A DNA stretch of 45,177 bases from Bdellovibrionales bacterium GWA2_49_15 (GTDB lineage: Bacteria; Bdellovibrionota; Bacteriovoracia; Bacteriovoracales; Bacteriovoracaceae), in the NCBI GenBank assembly GCA_001769855.1, contig MEPP01000024.1:8633-53809 (forward strand), written 5' to 3'. The notes beneath the pieces are model-generated. The model searched no databases. It was given only the letters and a program-made list of their open reading frames with translations, and had not been told where the DNA came from. Below, piece after piece: positions 16,541 to 25,473 of this stretch; the stretch's first letter is position 1; each line of letters begins with the position of its first letter. The position numbers and the translations under genes are program-made.

Positions 16541-18136
16541 ATGAGCAAAAAGAAATTGCCTGGTTTTCTGGAAAAGTTAAAAGGGATTTTTTCTCGCAAA
16601 AAGAAAGAATTACCCACCACGGATATTCCCGTCAGTGAGGGACCAAGTGAGCTTGACTCTACTCTAAGTGACGGACCGCAATTCGAGAGCGAGGACGAGC
16701 CGGATTTCACTATCAAGGAGCTCAAGCTCAGCGACCTAAAGGCCCAAGCTGCACCGCCTGATTTGCCCTCTGATGTTCTGCCTTTCCCCACCAGCAAGAT
16801 AAAAGAAAGTGCCACGCCCGAGGAAGAGTACTCTCTCACAGATGTTCCCCCCGTGCCTGAACCACCGACAGAGCTAACAGAGCAGGAATCCGGAAACACG
16901 CTGTCGAGTCAGGATAAAACCAATAAGGACATCGATTTATCAAAGCTGCAATTTGTCAGCGATCTTGATGATCACGATCTTCGTGATGCCACCTCCCCCG
17001 ATGCCCTGCAAACCATGCGCGTGAACCTGCCTCAGTTCGAAGGCAATCAGGTCGCTCCCAAATGGAAAAGATATAAAGACAAAGTTGTTAAATCTCTGCA
17101 AACTTTTTTTAACAAGAGTCAGCATTACCTGCTCACGCAAATTGAAAAATATGGAAAGACCTTCAACCTTCAAAAAAAAGACCTCACCTGGGATCAGGTT
17201 ATCTCCACGATTTTTTCTCCCCAGTCGCGCCGGCCGGTTCATCATTTTTTTATTGTCGCCTCGTTCCTGGCCGCCACCTATAGCATTGGCAAAATTGCGG
17301 CGTATCTGATCAAGGGCCCGGAGAAGAAAATAAAAATGCATTCCGCCCGGGTTTATACCCCGCCAGATGCCCGTCCTTTCGACCTTGGCCCCATAAGGGA
17401 TGCTAATATTTTCAATGTCAAACGCACCCCCACCGAGAGTATTAAATTGGGCGATAAAAAAGATGGTGGAGAGGAAGCAAAGGTATGCTTGCAGGCCAAT
17501 CGTCCTTCTTCGCTTCCCCTCAAACTTATCAATACGGTCGTGCTTCAAGATTCGATTAAATCCATGGCCTCGGTCGCCGTAAGAGGTGCCAACACTCCTA
17601 CCGAAGTGCGTGAAGGTGATAAGCTTGAAACCATGGCCAGTATCGGCAAGATCGAACGACTGCGGGTTATCTTCAAGAATCTGAAATCCAACGATTGCGA
17701 GTTCATTGATAATATGGACGAGAGAATCAACTCCGCCTCACCGATCACTTATGTTGATCCCCAATCGGGCAAAAAATTATTGGATGCTGCTCGGCCCAAG
17801 GAAATCAGAAATGAGGGGAATAAATTTGTCATCAAAAAAACCTATCGCGATCAAATCCTGCAAGATGTTGGCAATATTCTCAGTCAAGCGAGGGCCGTGC
17901 AGCTCAAAAACCCTGATGGCACTCTGAGCTTCAAGATGACCGAAGTCGTACCAGGCTCTATCTACTCGCACCTGAACATAACTGACGGCGATGTTATCCA
18001 CCACATTAATGGCCGAGAAATAACAAATTTAAATGACGTCATGAACATGTTTGGAAGAATCAAGGATCTTGACCACCTCTCTATCTCTATCAATCGCGGT
18101 GGTTCGGATGTTGAACTTGAATATGACTTCGACTAA
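16541..18136 (+). CDS. gspC: GspC, type II secretion inner-membrane clamp protein with PDZ domain
   Basis: Links the inner-membrane platform to the secretin GspD. Order of parts: a basic N-terminus (MSKKKLPGF), an unusually long, acidic, Pro/Ser/Glu-rich cytoplasmic region to about residue 200, a membrane span near residues 234-256 (FIVASFLAATYSIGKIAAYL), a periplasmic HR domain (from RDANIFNVK; then LPLKLINTVVLQD and VREGD), and a C-terminal PDZ domain (GSIYSHLNITDGDVIHHING). Classical GspC has only a short cytoplasmic tail before the span and is ~280-300 residues; this one is 531. It is the first gene of the operon. GGAG lies 12 bases before the ATG, a long spacing. Confidence 0.9.
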   Translation: MSKKKLPGFLEKLKGIFSRKKKELPTTDIPVSEGPSELDSTLSDGPQFESEDEPDFTIKELKLSDLKAQAAPPDLPSDVLPFPTSKIKESATPEEEYSLTDVPPVPEPPTELTEQESGNTLSSQDKTNKDIDLSKLQFVSDLDDHDLRDATSPDALQTMRVNLPQFEGNQVAPKWKRYKDKVVKSLQTFFNKSQHYLLTQIEKYGKTFNLQKKDLTWDQVISTIFSPQSRRPVHHFFIVASFLAATYSIGKIAAYLIKGPEKKIKMHSARVYTPPDARPFDLGPIRDANIFNVKRTPTESIKLGDKKDGGEEAKVCLQANRPSSLPLKLINTVVLQDSIKSMASVAVRGANTPTEVREGDKLETMASIGKIERLRVIFKNLKSNDCEFIDNMDERINSASPITYVDPQSGKKLLDAARPKEIRNEGNKFVIKKTYRDQILQDVGNILSQARAVQLKNPDGTLSFKMTEVVPGSIYSHLNITDGDVIHHINGREITNLNDVMNMFGRIKDLDHLSISINRGGSDVELEYDFD

Positions 18137-18152
18137 AAACCAGGACGGTTTT

Positions 18153-20732
18153 ATGCTGACAAAAATGCGCTCTCCCCATTTCCCGTTTGCCCTCCTACTC
18201 GTGGTTTTGCTGCCCTTCAGCCAGGCGTGGGCCCAGCTCGATCAGTACAAATCAGAGACGAGCTTCGATGACAACAGTCCCAGCTCGGACTCCGGGGATA
18301 TCGAAACCAGCTCGGGGCCGCCACCAGCGGTTGCTCCCGATGATGAATTTGACAGCGAAGAAGGTTCCACCGCAACCTCAGTGAAGAGTCATCTTGAAAA
18401 TAAATCCGGAGCGGAGGATGCCTTTGGCCGGGGCGCAGGGACCTCGGATATAAGTGGAATTGCGAAAGATAAAAAATACGTCAACCTGAATCCAGAAACG
18501 GCCTTTGGTCCGGAGGTCGTCACCAGCTTCGATTTTCCTGATACTTCTCTGGTTGATCTGACAAAACATATGCAGAAAATCACCGGTCTCAATCTCATCA
18601 TGGAGAAAGATATAAAAGGGAAGGTCAGCATTTCAGCCCCATCGCCAATTACGGTTGGAGATGCCTGGAAGGCCTACCTCACGGCCCTTAATATGAATGG
18701 ATATTCCATCGTAAAATCTGGGGCGTTCTATAAACTCGTCAACTCAAGGGATATTCGTTACACACCGACCAAGATCTACACGGGAAATTACACCCCCGAC
18801 ACCGAAAACTACGTCATGCGCATCCTCTCGCTAAAAAATATCGATGTGGCCGAGGTTGCCCGCAGCTTTCGTCCCTTCATGTCCCGCTATGGACGAATTA
18901 TTGAGATCAAGCAAACCAATACTATTATTATTCAGGACACCGGCGACAACATTACCCGCCTGGTAAGACTGATCAAATTTATCGATGTTCCCGGCCATGA
19001 GGAAACGATTCAGATCATTCCCGTGCACAACTCCTCCGCCCAGGAAATTGCCAAGCTGCTTGACACTCTTCTCAAGGGGGCAGGGAGCGGCAAGTTCAAA
19101 TCAAATCAGATGAATCCCGGCAAGACCGGCCAGGAAATTAGCAAAATTATCGCCGAACCAAGAACTAACTCCATTATAGCCATGGCCAATGCAGATGGTG
19201 CAAAAGAGCTACGTGAACTCATTCTTAAATTGGACGTCAAGGTCAATCAAGGCGCCGGACAAATTCATGTCTACTATCTCAATCATGGGGATGCAGAGAC
19301 GCTTGGTAAAACTTTGAATGGATTGGTCTCCGACAGTGGCGCAAAAGGGGGGGCCACGCGCTTCACCAAAATCGGCGGAGAAGGAACCTCACTCTTTAAC
19401 GCCGAAGTTAAAATCACTTCTGATAAAGATAACAACGCGCTCGTCGTGACGGCAAGTCCTACCGACTACCTCACGATCAAGTCAGTGATTGAAAAATTAG
19501 ACATTCCTCGTGATCAAGTTTATGTCGAAGGCATGATCATGGAAACTCAGGTGACCAAGAGTAAAGGGTTTGGAATTTCCGTCATTGGCGCTTACGGAAC
19601 TGGTGGCACCCAGAAGGCCGGTTTTGCCGGCGGTACCGGCGGACAAGATCTCTTGTCCGTGCTCACCAACAATATTACCTCCCTCGGCGGTCTTTTCATC
19701 GGTGGTGGTACAGGCAAAAAAGTTACCCAATCCATCGGTGGACAGTCTGTCCAGATTAACAGCATTTCCGGTCTGATTACCGCCATTGCCAACAACGCAA
19801 ATACCAACGTTCTGGCCACCCCTCAAATTTTGGCCATGGATAACACGGATGCGGTGTTTGAGGTGGCAGAATCTGTCCCTGTCACTGAGCAAACGATTGC
19901 CAATAATCAAACTTCCATTTCCGTAAAACAGCAGAAGGCCGGCCTGACCTTGAAAATTACTCCCCAGATCAATAAGGTCACGCGCTTTGTAAAACTCAAA
20001 ATTGATCAGAAGATTGAAGAATTCCACACCAGCGCCAACACCTCGGCCGCCGGTGGTATCGCCACCACCTCTCGCAGTGCTGTGACCACCGTTGTTGTGC
20101 GCGATCGAGACACCATCGCCATGGGTGGTTTGATGCGCGATCAGGTTATTAGCTCCACATCCAAGGTGCCGCTCCTGGGCGACATTCCCCTTCTGGGTTG
20201 GTTGTTTAAAAATAGCTCTGAGACCTTATCAAAGGTCAACCTGCTCCTCTTCATGACCCCAAAAATCATGGATAGCTATCAAAAAACCGTGGCCCATACG
20301 GTAAAAGATGTCTTGAATCGCCGCTCCGGTCATATCAAGGATGTCGTGGGCGAAGATGATCCTTATCTGGGCACTGTAAAAGCACTTTATGACAAGGCCA
20401 GCAAGCAAGAAGCTGGGCCACTCTATGATGCCCAAGCAAGCTCAATTTATAAAAGTAATAACGAGTCCCCCACCGGCATTGCTCCCGCTGAAAAAGCAAC
20501 CGAAGACCCCGGCACAAAAGAACCTGAGGAAAAGAAGATAGATGAGAAGAAAAGTGAGAATAAGCAAAAGAATCCTGCTGATGATTCGGAAGATGAGGGA
20601 GACGACTTACTTGAGGAAGATGCTAGAGTCGTTAGTCCCACCACCCCTATGGCCAATTTAGAGGAGCCCGATTATAAATCTATCTATCAGGAAGTGAAGG
20701 TCAAAAAATCGGCCGTCGCAAAGCCAGAGTAA
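18153..20732 (+). CDS. gspD: GspD, type II secretion secretin
   Basis: Outer-membrane channel of the type II secretion system, about 859 residues. The signal peptide ends PFSQAWAQ. An acidic spacer of ~110 residues precedes the N0 domain (VVTSFDFPDTSLVDLTKHMQ), then N1-N3 ring domains (IIEIKQTNTIIIQDTGDNI; IIAEPRTNSIIAMA; DNNALVVTASPTDY). The secretin core begins VYVEGMIMETQV and includes ATPQILAMDNTDAVFEV and KVPLLGDIPLLGWLFK. The C-terminal ~100 residues are a Lys/Glu/Asp-rich tail (DDSEDEGDDLLEED) where an S-domain for a pilotin would be expected. ATG 18153 follows AGGACGG and is preferred over earlier in-frame starts that would overlap gspC. It is 16 bases after gspC. Confidence 0.97.
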   Translation: MLTKMRSPHFPFALLLVVLLPFSQAWAQLDQYKSETSFDDNSPSSDSGDIETSSGPPPAVAPDDEFDSEEGSTATSVKSHLENKSGAEDAFGRGAGTSDISGIAKDKKYVNLNPETAFGPEVVTSFDFPDTSLVDLTKHMQKITGLNLIMEKDIKGKVSISAPSPITVGDAWKAYLTALNMNGYSIVKSGAFYKLVNSRDIRYTPTKIYTGNYTPDTENYVMRILSLKNIDVAEVARSFRPFMSRYGRIIEIKQTNTIIIQDTGDNITRLVRLIKFIDVPGHEETIQIIPVHNSSAQEIAKLLDTLLKGAGSGKFKSNQMNPGKTGQEISKIIAEPRTNSIIAMANADGAKELRELILKLDVKVNQGAGQIHVYYLNHGDAETLGKTLNGLVSDSGAKGGATRFTKIGGEGTSLFNAEVKITSDKDNNALVVTASPTDYLTIKSVIEKLDIPRDQVYVEGMIMETQVTKSKGFGISVIGAYGTGGTQKAGFAGGTGGQDLLSVLTNNITSLGGLFIGGGTGKKVTQSIGGQSVQINSISGLITAIANNANTNVLATPQILAMDNTDAVFEVAESVPVTEQTIANNQTSISVKQQKAGLTLKITPQINKVTRFVKLKIDQKIEEFHTSANTSAAGGIATTSRSAVTTVVVRDRDTIAMGGLMRDQVISSTSKVPLLGDIPLLGWLFKNSSETLSKVNLLLFMTPKIMDSYQKTVAHTVKDVLNRRSGHIKDVVGEDDPYLGTVKALYDKASKQEAGPLYDAQASSIYKSNNESPTGIAPAEKATEDPGTKEPEEKKIDEKKSENKQKNPADDSEDEGDDLLEEDARVVSPTTPMANLEEPDYKSIYQEVKVKKSAVAKPE

Positions 20733-20735
20733 AAT

Positions 20736-22460
20736 ATGACAGAAATGCATTTTCATAAAGGGGCCCCGTTTAACGAGAAGATCGGAAAACTTCTTCTGGC
20801 GCATACCTCTTTGACCGAAAAACAACTCACCGAGGCCTTAGACCTCCAGAAACAGTCTGGTCAGCTATTGGGAGAAATTCTCCTTAAAAAAAATTATCTT
20901 CAACCCCATGACATCACCCGCGTTCTCTGTTTTCAATTTCAGATTCCCTATCATAATGATCTGAAGGTTGATCAGATTGATCCCAACTTGACGCTGGAAA
21001 TTCCCATTAACTATGCCCGAACGCACGAGATCATTCCGATTGAGAGCGGCCCTGACTTTGTCATGATTGCGGTTGCCGATCCTTTCAACTTTGATGTGAT
21101 CAATGATCTCCATGAAATTTTCCAGAAAAAAATCACCACCGTGGTTGCGCCGCCGTTTAAAATTGCCGAAGCCATTAACAAGGTTTACGAAAAGGCCAAT
21201 CGCGATGTGGTTGACACTTTGGAAAGTGAGTTTGCCGAAACTCTCGATCTCGATGGGCCCATTGATATTCTGGATGCAGGCGCCGATGAGGCCCCGGTCA
21301 TCCGTTTTGTAAACTCCATCATCTTCCGCGCGGTAAAAGAAGGTGCCAGCGATATCCACATTGAGCCCTATGAAAAAGATGTCGTGTATCGCTTGCGCAT
21401 CAACGGAATTATGACCGAAGTTTTGCGCCAGCCACTTAAAACCCAAGCGGCCGTGAGCTCAAGAATCAAAGTTATGGCCAAGTTAGATATTGCTGAAAAG
21501 CGCCTTCCTCAAGACGGGCGCATCAAGATCAAAATTGGCGGTAAGGATATTGATATCCGTCTCAGTACCGTCCCCATCCAAAACGGTGAACGCATCGTCA
21601 TGCGGGTTCTGGAAAAAACCGGCAAAGTCATAAAACTTGAGTCCCTCGGTTTTAGCGGATATGTCTTGCAGGCCTTGGATGAGCTGGCCCAACGGAAGCA
21701 CGGTATTCTCTATGTGTGCGGACCTACCGGCTCAGGAAAGACCACCACTCTCTTCGCTCTGCTTGATCGCATCAATCACCCTGATCGCATGATTATCACG
21801 GTTGAGGACCCGGTGGAGTATGAGATCGCCGGGGTTTCACAAATTCAAACTAATTCTAAAATAGATCTCACCTTTGCCCGGGCCTTGCGCTCAATCGTCC
21901 GCCAGGACCCTGACGTCATCATGGTGGGAGAAACTCGCGACGGTGAAACGGCCCGCATGGCGGTGGAAGCATCCTTAACCGGTCACTTTGTTCTTTCCAC
22001 TATTCACACCAACGATGCCGCCTCATGTCCCAACCGTCTCATTGATATGGGTGTCCAGCCATTTTTAATTGCCTCCTCTCTGGTGGGAATTTTGGCCCAA
22101 CGACTTATTCAGGTGTTGTGTAAAGAATGTAAAGTCTCTCACGTGCCTACCAAGGAGGAGCTGGCTTTGGCGGGAATTGTTCAGGTCCCAAAAGATGTCG
22201 TGTTCTATAAGGCCCAGGGATGTCCCAAATGCAACTTTCGAGGCTACAACGGCCGAACTACCGTCTGCGAGCTACTCATGATCACGGATGAGATCCGTTC
22301 GCTGATCTTGCTCAAGTCAGACTCCAATCTTTTAAAGAAAAAAGCCATGGCCGAAGGGATGCGCACCCTTCGCCAGGATGCCGTTCGCAAGGCCATGACG
22401 GGTGTCACCTCGATTGAGGAAGTTGTCCGCGCAGTTAATGATGAAGAATTTCAGGAGTAA
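20736..22460 (+). CDS. gspE: GspE, type II secretion ATPase
   Basis: Hexameric cytoplasmic ATPase that drives pseudopilus assembly. The N-terminal N1E-like domain (FNEKIGKLLLAHTSLTEKQL) is followed by the linker and the PAS-like N2E part (GASDIHIEPYEKDVVYRLR). The core has Walker A GPTGSGKTTTL (residues 329-339), Asp box TVEDPVEYEI, Walker B IMVGETRDGETARMA and the His box STIHTNDA. The four-cysteine zinc element is present as CKEC and CPKC, about 38 residues apart. The 574-residue length fits GspE rather than PilB. It starts 3 bases after gspD. Confidence 0.97.
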   Translation: MTEMHFHKGAPFNEKIGKLLLAHTSLTEKQLTEALDLQKQSGQLLGEILLKKNYLQPHDITRVLCFQFQIPYHNDLKVDQIDPNLTLEIPINYARTHEIIPIESGPDFVMIAVADPFNFDVINDLHEIFQKKITTVVAPPFKIAEAINKVYEKANRDVVDTLESEFAETLDLDGPIDILDAGADEAPVIRFVNSIIFRAVKEGASDIHIEPYEKDVVYRLRINGIMTEVLRQPLKTQAAVSSRIKVMAKLDIAEKRLPQDGRIKIKIGGKDIDIRLSTVPIQNGERIVMRVLEKTGKVIKLESLGFSGYVLQALDELAQRKHGILYVCGPTGSGKTTTLFALLDRINHPDRMIITVEDPVEYEIAGVSQIQTNSKIDLTFARALRSIVRQDPDVIMVGETRDGETARMAVEASLTGHFVLSTIHTNDAASCPNRLIDMGVQPFLIASSLVGILAQRLIQVLCKECKVSHVPTKEELALAGIVQVPKDVVFYKAQGCPKCNFRGYNGRTTVCELLMITDEIRSLILLKSDSNLLKKKAMAEGMRTLRQDAVRKAMTGVTSIEEVVRAVNDEEFQE

Positions 22461-22466
22461 TTGCAC

Positions 22467-23675
22467 ATGCCCATCTTCGAATATCGGGCCCTGAATAACC
22501 AAGGCAAAGAGCTCAAAAATATCATTAACAGTGAAAATATCACTCTCGCCAAACAAAAGCTTAAGATGGGCGGGCTTATGCTCATTGAGATTCGCGAGCA
22601 GAAGGCCGAGGTGGCGCAAAAAGGTCAAATCACTTTCGGTGGCAAAATCAAAGTTGAAGACCTGGCCCTATTAACTCGTCAGTTTGCGACCTTGATTAAG
22701 GCAAAAATTCAAATTGTGGAGTCGCTGAGTGCCCTTACCGATCAGGCGGATAATCCCAAGCTCAAAGTCATCCTGGCGGAGATCCGACAAAAGGTAAATG
22801 AAGGGAGCTCTCTCGCCCGCGCCTTGGCCGATTACCCCAAAGTTTTTGATAATGTTTATGTCAATATGGTGGAGGCAGGGGAAAGCTCCGGAACGTTGGA
22901 CATCGTCCTCCTGCGGTTAGCGGATTTTACCGAATCCCAAGTCAAACTCAAAAATAAAATCAAAGGCGCGATGATCTACCCTATTATCATGATTCTTTTT
23001 GGTTCAATCATGATGGGAATCATTTTTGCTTTTGTTATCCCTAAAATTACAAAAATCTTTATCTCCATGAAAAAAGAATTACCCTTGCCCACCAAAATTT
23101 GTATCTGGATCTCCAGTACAATACAAAATTACTGGTGGGCCATCTTACTCTCGGTGTTTTTAAGCTACATTGCCTTTAAAAAGTACACCAGTACGGAGGG
23201 GGGGCAATCAAAGTGGCATAGTCTTCTTCTCAAGCTGCCCCAGGTCGGCACCCTTGTCACGATGATCAATGTCTCTCGTTTTTGCTCAACGTTGGCCACC
23301 TTGCTCAACTCCGGCGTTCCCATTTTAACCAGTATGAAAATTGTGAAAAACCTGATTAGTAATGTCCACATCCAAAATGCCGTCGAGGATGCTAAAATTT
23401 CAATTGCCGAGGGCGGCACCCTGGCGATTCCACTCAATAAGTCGCACCTCTTTCCTTCAATGGTTACCCATATGATCGGGCTAGGTGAAAAATCAGGCGA
23501 ATTAGAACCGATGCTTCAAATTATTGCAGAGAATTATGATGATCAGGTGGACTCGAAACTGGCTGGACTCACCTCAGTTTTGGAGCCCGTTATGATGGTC
23601 GCCATGGGATGTGCTGTGGCCTTTATCGTTTTTTCTGTCGTCGTTCCCTTAATGAACCTCAATAGTCTCCGGTAA
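22467..23675 (+). CDS. gspF: GspF, type II secretion inner-membrane platform protein
   Basis: Polytopic core of the assembly platform that contacts GspE. The protein begins MPIFEYRALNNQGKE, the usual GspF/PilC opening. Two duplicated T2SSF domains follow, with LLTRQFATLIKAKI and RFCSTLATLLNSGVPIL as the matching starts. Three membrane segments are visible, about residues 170-195, 217-235 and 368-392 (the last near VAMGCAVAFIVFSVVVPLM). The 402-residue length is typical. ATG 22467 is chosen because AGGAG lies 9 bases before it; an in-frame TTG two codons earlier is less likely. It begins 6 bases after gspE. Confidence 0.96.
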   Translation: MPIFEYRALNNQGKELKNIINSENITLAKQKLKMGGLMLIEIREQKAEVAQKGQITFGGKIKVEDLALLTRQFATLIKAKIQIVESLSALTDQADNPKLKVILAEIRQKVNEGSSLARALADYPKVFDNVYVNMVEAGESSGTLDIVLLRLADFTESQVKLKNKIKGAMIYPIIMILFGSIMMGIIFAFVIPKITKIFISMKKELPLPTKICIWISSTIQNYWWAILLSVFLSYIAFKKYTSTEGGQSKWHSLLLKLPQVGTLVTMINVSRFCSTLATLLNSGVPILTSMKIVKNLISNVHIQNAVEDAKISIAEGGTLAIPLNKSHLFPSMVTHMIGLGEKSGELEPMLQIIAENYDDQVDSKLAGLTSVLEPVMMVAMGCAVAFIVFSVVVPLMNLNSLR

Positions 23676-23692
23676 TATTAATCGTTGTTACA

Positions 23693-23721
23693 TTGCCGTG
23701 CCAGGGAAGATCGAGTAAAAT
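23693..23721 (+). promoter_or_regulatory. Possible internal promoter before gspG
   Basis: TTGCCG at 23693-23698 and TAAAAT at 23716-23721 are 17 bases apart. They lie in the ~100-base gap between gspF and gspG, the widest inside the operon. A separate promoter would fit the need for more major pseudopilin than platform proteins. Both boxes are imperfect and this rests on pattern only. Confidence 0.3.
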
Positions 23722-23775
23722 TTGCTCACGTTACATCGCAAACAACACACTGATAAAAACGGTAGGAGATCGACG

Positions 23776-24246
23776 ATGAAATTAGGCCTTTTTCTGAGGC
23801 GTTTTTTTGGCCTCCGCAACAAAGCTAGCGGCTTTTCCCTTCTGGAAATTTTAATTGCTTTGGCATTGATGGCCGCGGGCGGTGCCTTTGTTGCTGGTAA
23901 AATTTTTGATATGTATTATGAAGGACAAGTCAATTCTGCAAAAATCCAAATGCAAAATTTGGCTGAGCGACTGAAAGAATTTCGCCGCCACTGTGGACAA
24001 TACCCTAATACCGAGCAAGGACTTAAGGCCCTGATCGAAAAGCCATCCAGCACTCCTGAATGCACGCGATGGAATCCTGATGGATATATTGAAGGTGGAC
24101 AGCTTCCAAAAGATCCATGGGGTGAGGATTTTGTCTATGAGTCAGACGGCAAGATTTTCAATATCTCTTCGCTGGGCACGGATAGGGCAGAAGGTGGTAC
24201 AGACAAGGACGTTGATATCTTCCTCAATGAAAAACAAGCGCCATAA
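23776..24246 (+). CDS. gspG: GspG, major pseudopilin
   Basis: Main subunit of the periplasmic pseudopilus, 156 residues. A type III signal ends SG before FSLLEILIALAL, giving the standard prepilin-peptidase site with Glu at +5. The globular part has the family hallmarks YPNTEQGLKAL and LPKDPWGEDFVY, and the C-terminal calcium-site region SSLGTDRAEGGTDKDVDI. The basic leader (LRRFFGLRNKASG) is rather long. ATG 23776 follows GGAG by 7 bases; the longer frame lacks a signal. The 3' end overlaps gspH by 20 bases. Confidence 0.97.
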   Translation: MKLGLFLRRFFGLRNKASGFSLLEILIALALMAAGGAFVAGKIFDMYYEGQVNSAKIQMQNLAERLKEFRRHCGQYPNTEQGLKALIEKPSSTPECTRWNPDGYIEGGQLPKDPWGEDFVYESDGKIFNISSLGTDRAEGGTDKDVDIFLNEKQAP

Positions 24247-24940
24247 CCTCCCACACCTTTTTCGCGGTTTGTGCGGGCCCGGTGGCTTTAGCCTCCTGGA
24301 AATTCTGATCGCTCTTGTCCTAATGACTTTTGTCTTTAGCTTTGTCACGAATGTCAATTTTACGGATCGTCAAGCCTTAGACGATATCACAAGCAATTTA
24401 GAACGGGCCATTCGCTACTCAAGCAATGAAACGGCCATTCGCAATGTCATTGTTCGCCTGCATTTTAATCTCGGACAAGGTTCCGGCCCTCAGGAATATA
24501 AGGTCGAGTATGGCCCGGACGGCAATTTTGTGATGCCTGCCCCGAGAGAATCATCCTCAGTCGTGCTGACCGAAGCCGAGGAAAAGGCCTTAGAGCAAGA
24601 AACTAAGCAGATGAATAAAAAATTTAACCGGGTGCGCGAACTATTTGATGAGACTCCTCAGTTTCCAAAGTCAGTTCGCCTTATTGCCGTAGGCACAAAA
24701 AAGAATAAAGAGTTTTATCAAGGACAAGAGGCCGCAATTTATTTTTATCCAAATGGAGAGAAGGATGAAGGGATCATCCTGTTTGGCACCGAAGCCGAGG
24801 TCGTGGCCCTTGCTATTCCGGCGTTCACCTTCGACATTGATAAAATCGTACGGCCATTGGTGGATAATCCCAACGATGAGTTGCCTGAACGACAAGATAA
24901 ACTGGCCAAGGAGATTTTTGAGGAATGGCTGCGAAAATAG
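24227..24940 (+). CDS. gspH: GspH-like minor pseudopilin
   Basis: Minor pseudopilin of 237 residues. The prepilin motif is GPGGFSLLEILIALVLMTF, cleaved after GPG or GPGG. The globular part contains NLERAIRYSSNETAIRN, which matches the alpha-helical spine and start of the GspH/FimT domain. It then carries a charged insertion (TEAEEKALEQETKQ) and a C-terminal tail rich in Glu and Lys, making it longer than usual (~170). The start overlaps the end of gspG by 20 bases with no clear ribosome site of its own, so translation is probably coupled. The assignment rests on gene order plus the N-terminal motif. Confidence 0.85.
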   Translation: MKNKRHNLPHLFRGLCGPGGFSLLEILIALVLMTFVFSFVTNVNFTDRQALDDITSNLERAIRYSSNETAIRNVIVRLHFNLGQGSGPQEYKVEYGPDGNFVMPAPRESSSVVLTEAEEKALEQETKQMNKKFNRVRELFDETPQFPKSVRLIAVGTKKNKEFYQGQEAAIYFYPNGEKDEGIILFGTEAEVVALAIPAFTFDIDKIVRPLVDNPNDELPERQDKLAKEIFEEWLRK

Positions 24941-25473
24941 GCCCTCGCCATAGGTTCAAGAATGACAAAGGCTTCACTCTGCTGGAGGTCATGATTGCCT
25001 TAACTATTTTCGCCGTCTTTGCCGTGATGTTTGTGGCCGGTCAAGGTGGAAATCTCGCCGATTCCCTACAAATGCGCGAAGAGTCTCTTCTGCGAATCCT
25101 TTGCGTGAACAAAATTAACGAAATTCTGAATTCACCGCCAGAATTCACGGAGCAACTGACTCTTTCAAAAGAAACAAAAACCTTCGAGGATTATTCCGAT
25201 TACAGCTACACCCTTGAGTACAAAAAACTAAAAATACCAGATCTGGCGAAGCTGGCGGCCAAGCCGGGCGATGAGGAAGCCGAGAACTCGGAGGAAGGTG
25301 CCCAAACTTCCTCGTCCATGAATAATACCATTCTCAAAAATATCAAAGAAAATTTACAAAACATGGTTTGGCAAGTTCAGGTCACCGTTACCAATAAGAA
25401 AACAGGTTTTTTCTATACTTTATCGGCATGGCCCTATAATAAAGCGGCGAAGGTGAAATTTGACGGAATCTGA
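24925..25473 (+). CDS. gspI: GspI-like minor pseudopilin
   Basis: Minor pseudopilin of 182 residues that with GspJ and GspK forms the pseudopilus tip. The prepilin site is NDKG before FTLLEVMIALTIFAVFAV, with Glu at +5. The mature part includes INEILNSPPEFTE, in the position of the family's conserved 'A...A...' helix and loop. An acidic insertion (GDEEAENSEEGAQ) and a C-terminal strand (WQVQVTVTNKKTGFFYTLSAW) follow. The gene overlaps gspH by 16 bases and gspJ by 14, a strongly coupled set. Confidence 0.9.
   Translation: MAAKIGPRHRFKNDKGFTLLEVMIALTIFAVFAVMFVAGQGGNLADSLQMREESLLRILCVNKINEILNSPPEFTEQLTLSKETKTFEDYSDYSYTLEYKKLKIPDLAKLAAKPGDEEAENSEEGAQTSSSMNNTILKNIKENLQNMVWQVQVTVTNKKTGFFYTLSAWPYNKAAKVKFDGI

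Noticed and set aside
19497..20027. 176-aa open frame antisense to gspD
   Set aside because: It lies wholly inside a clear secretin domain, has no recognisable motif and looks like a codon-bias shadow.
20865..21446. 193-aa open frame antisense to gspE
   Set aside because: Shadow of the GspE N-terminal and PAS-like domains.
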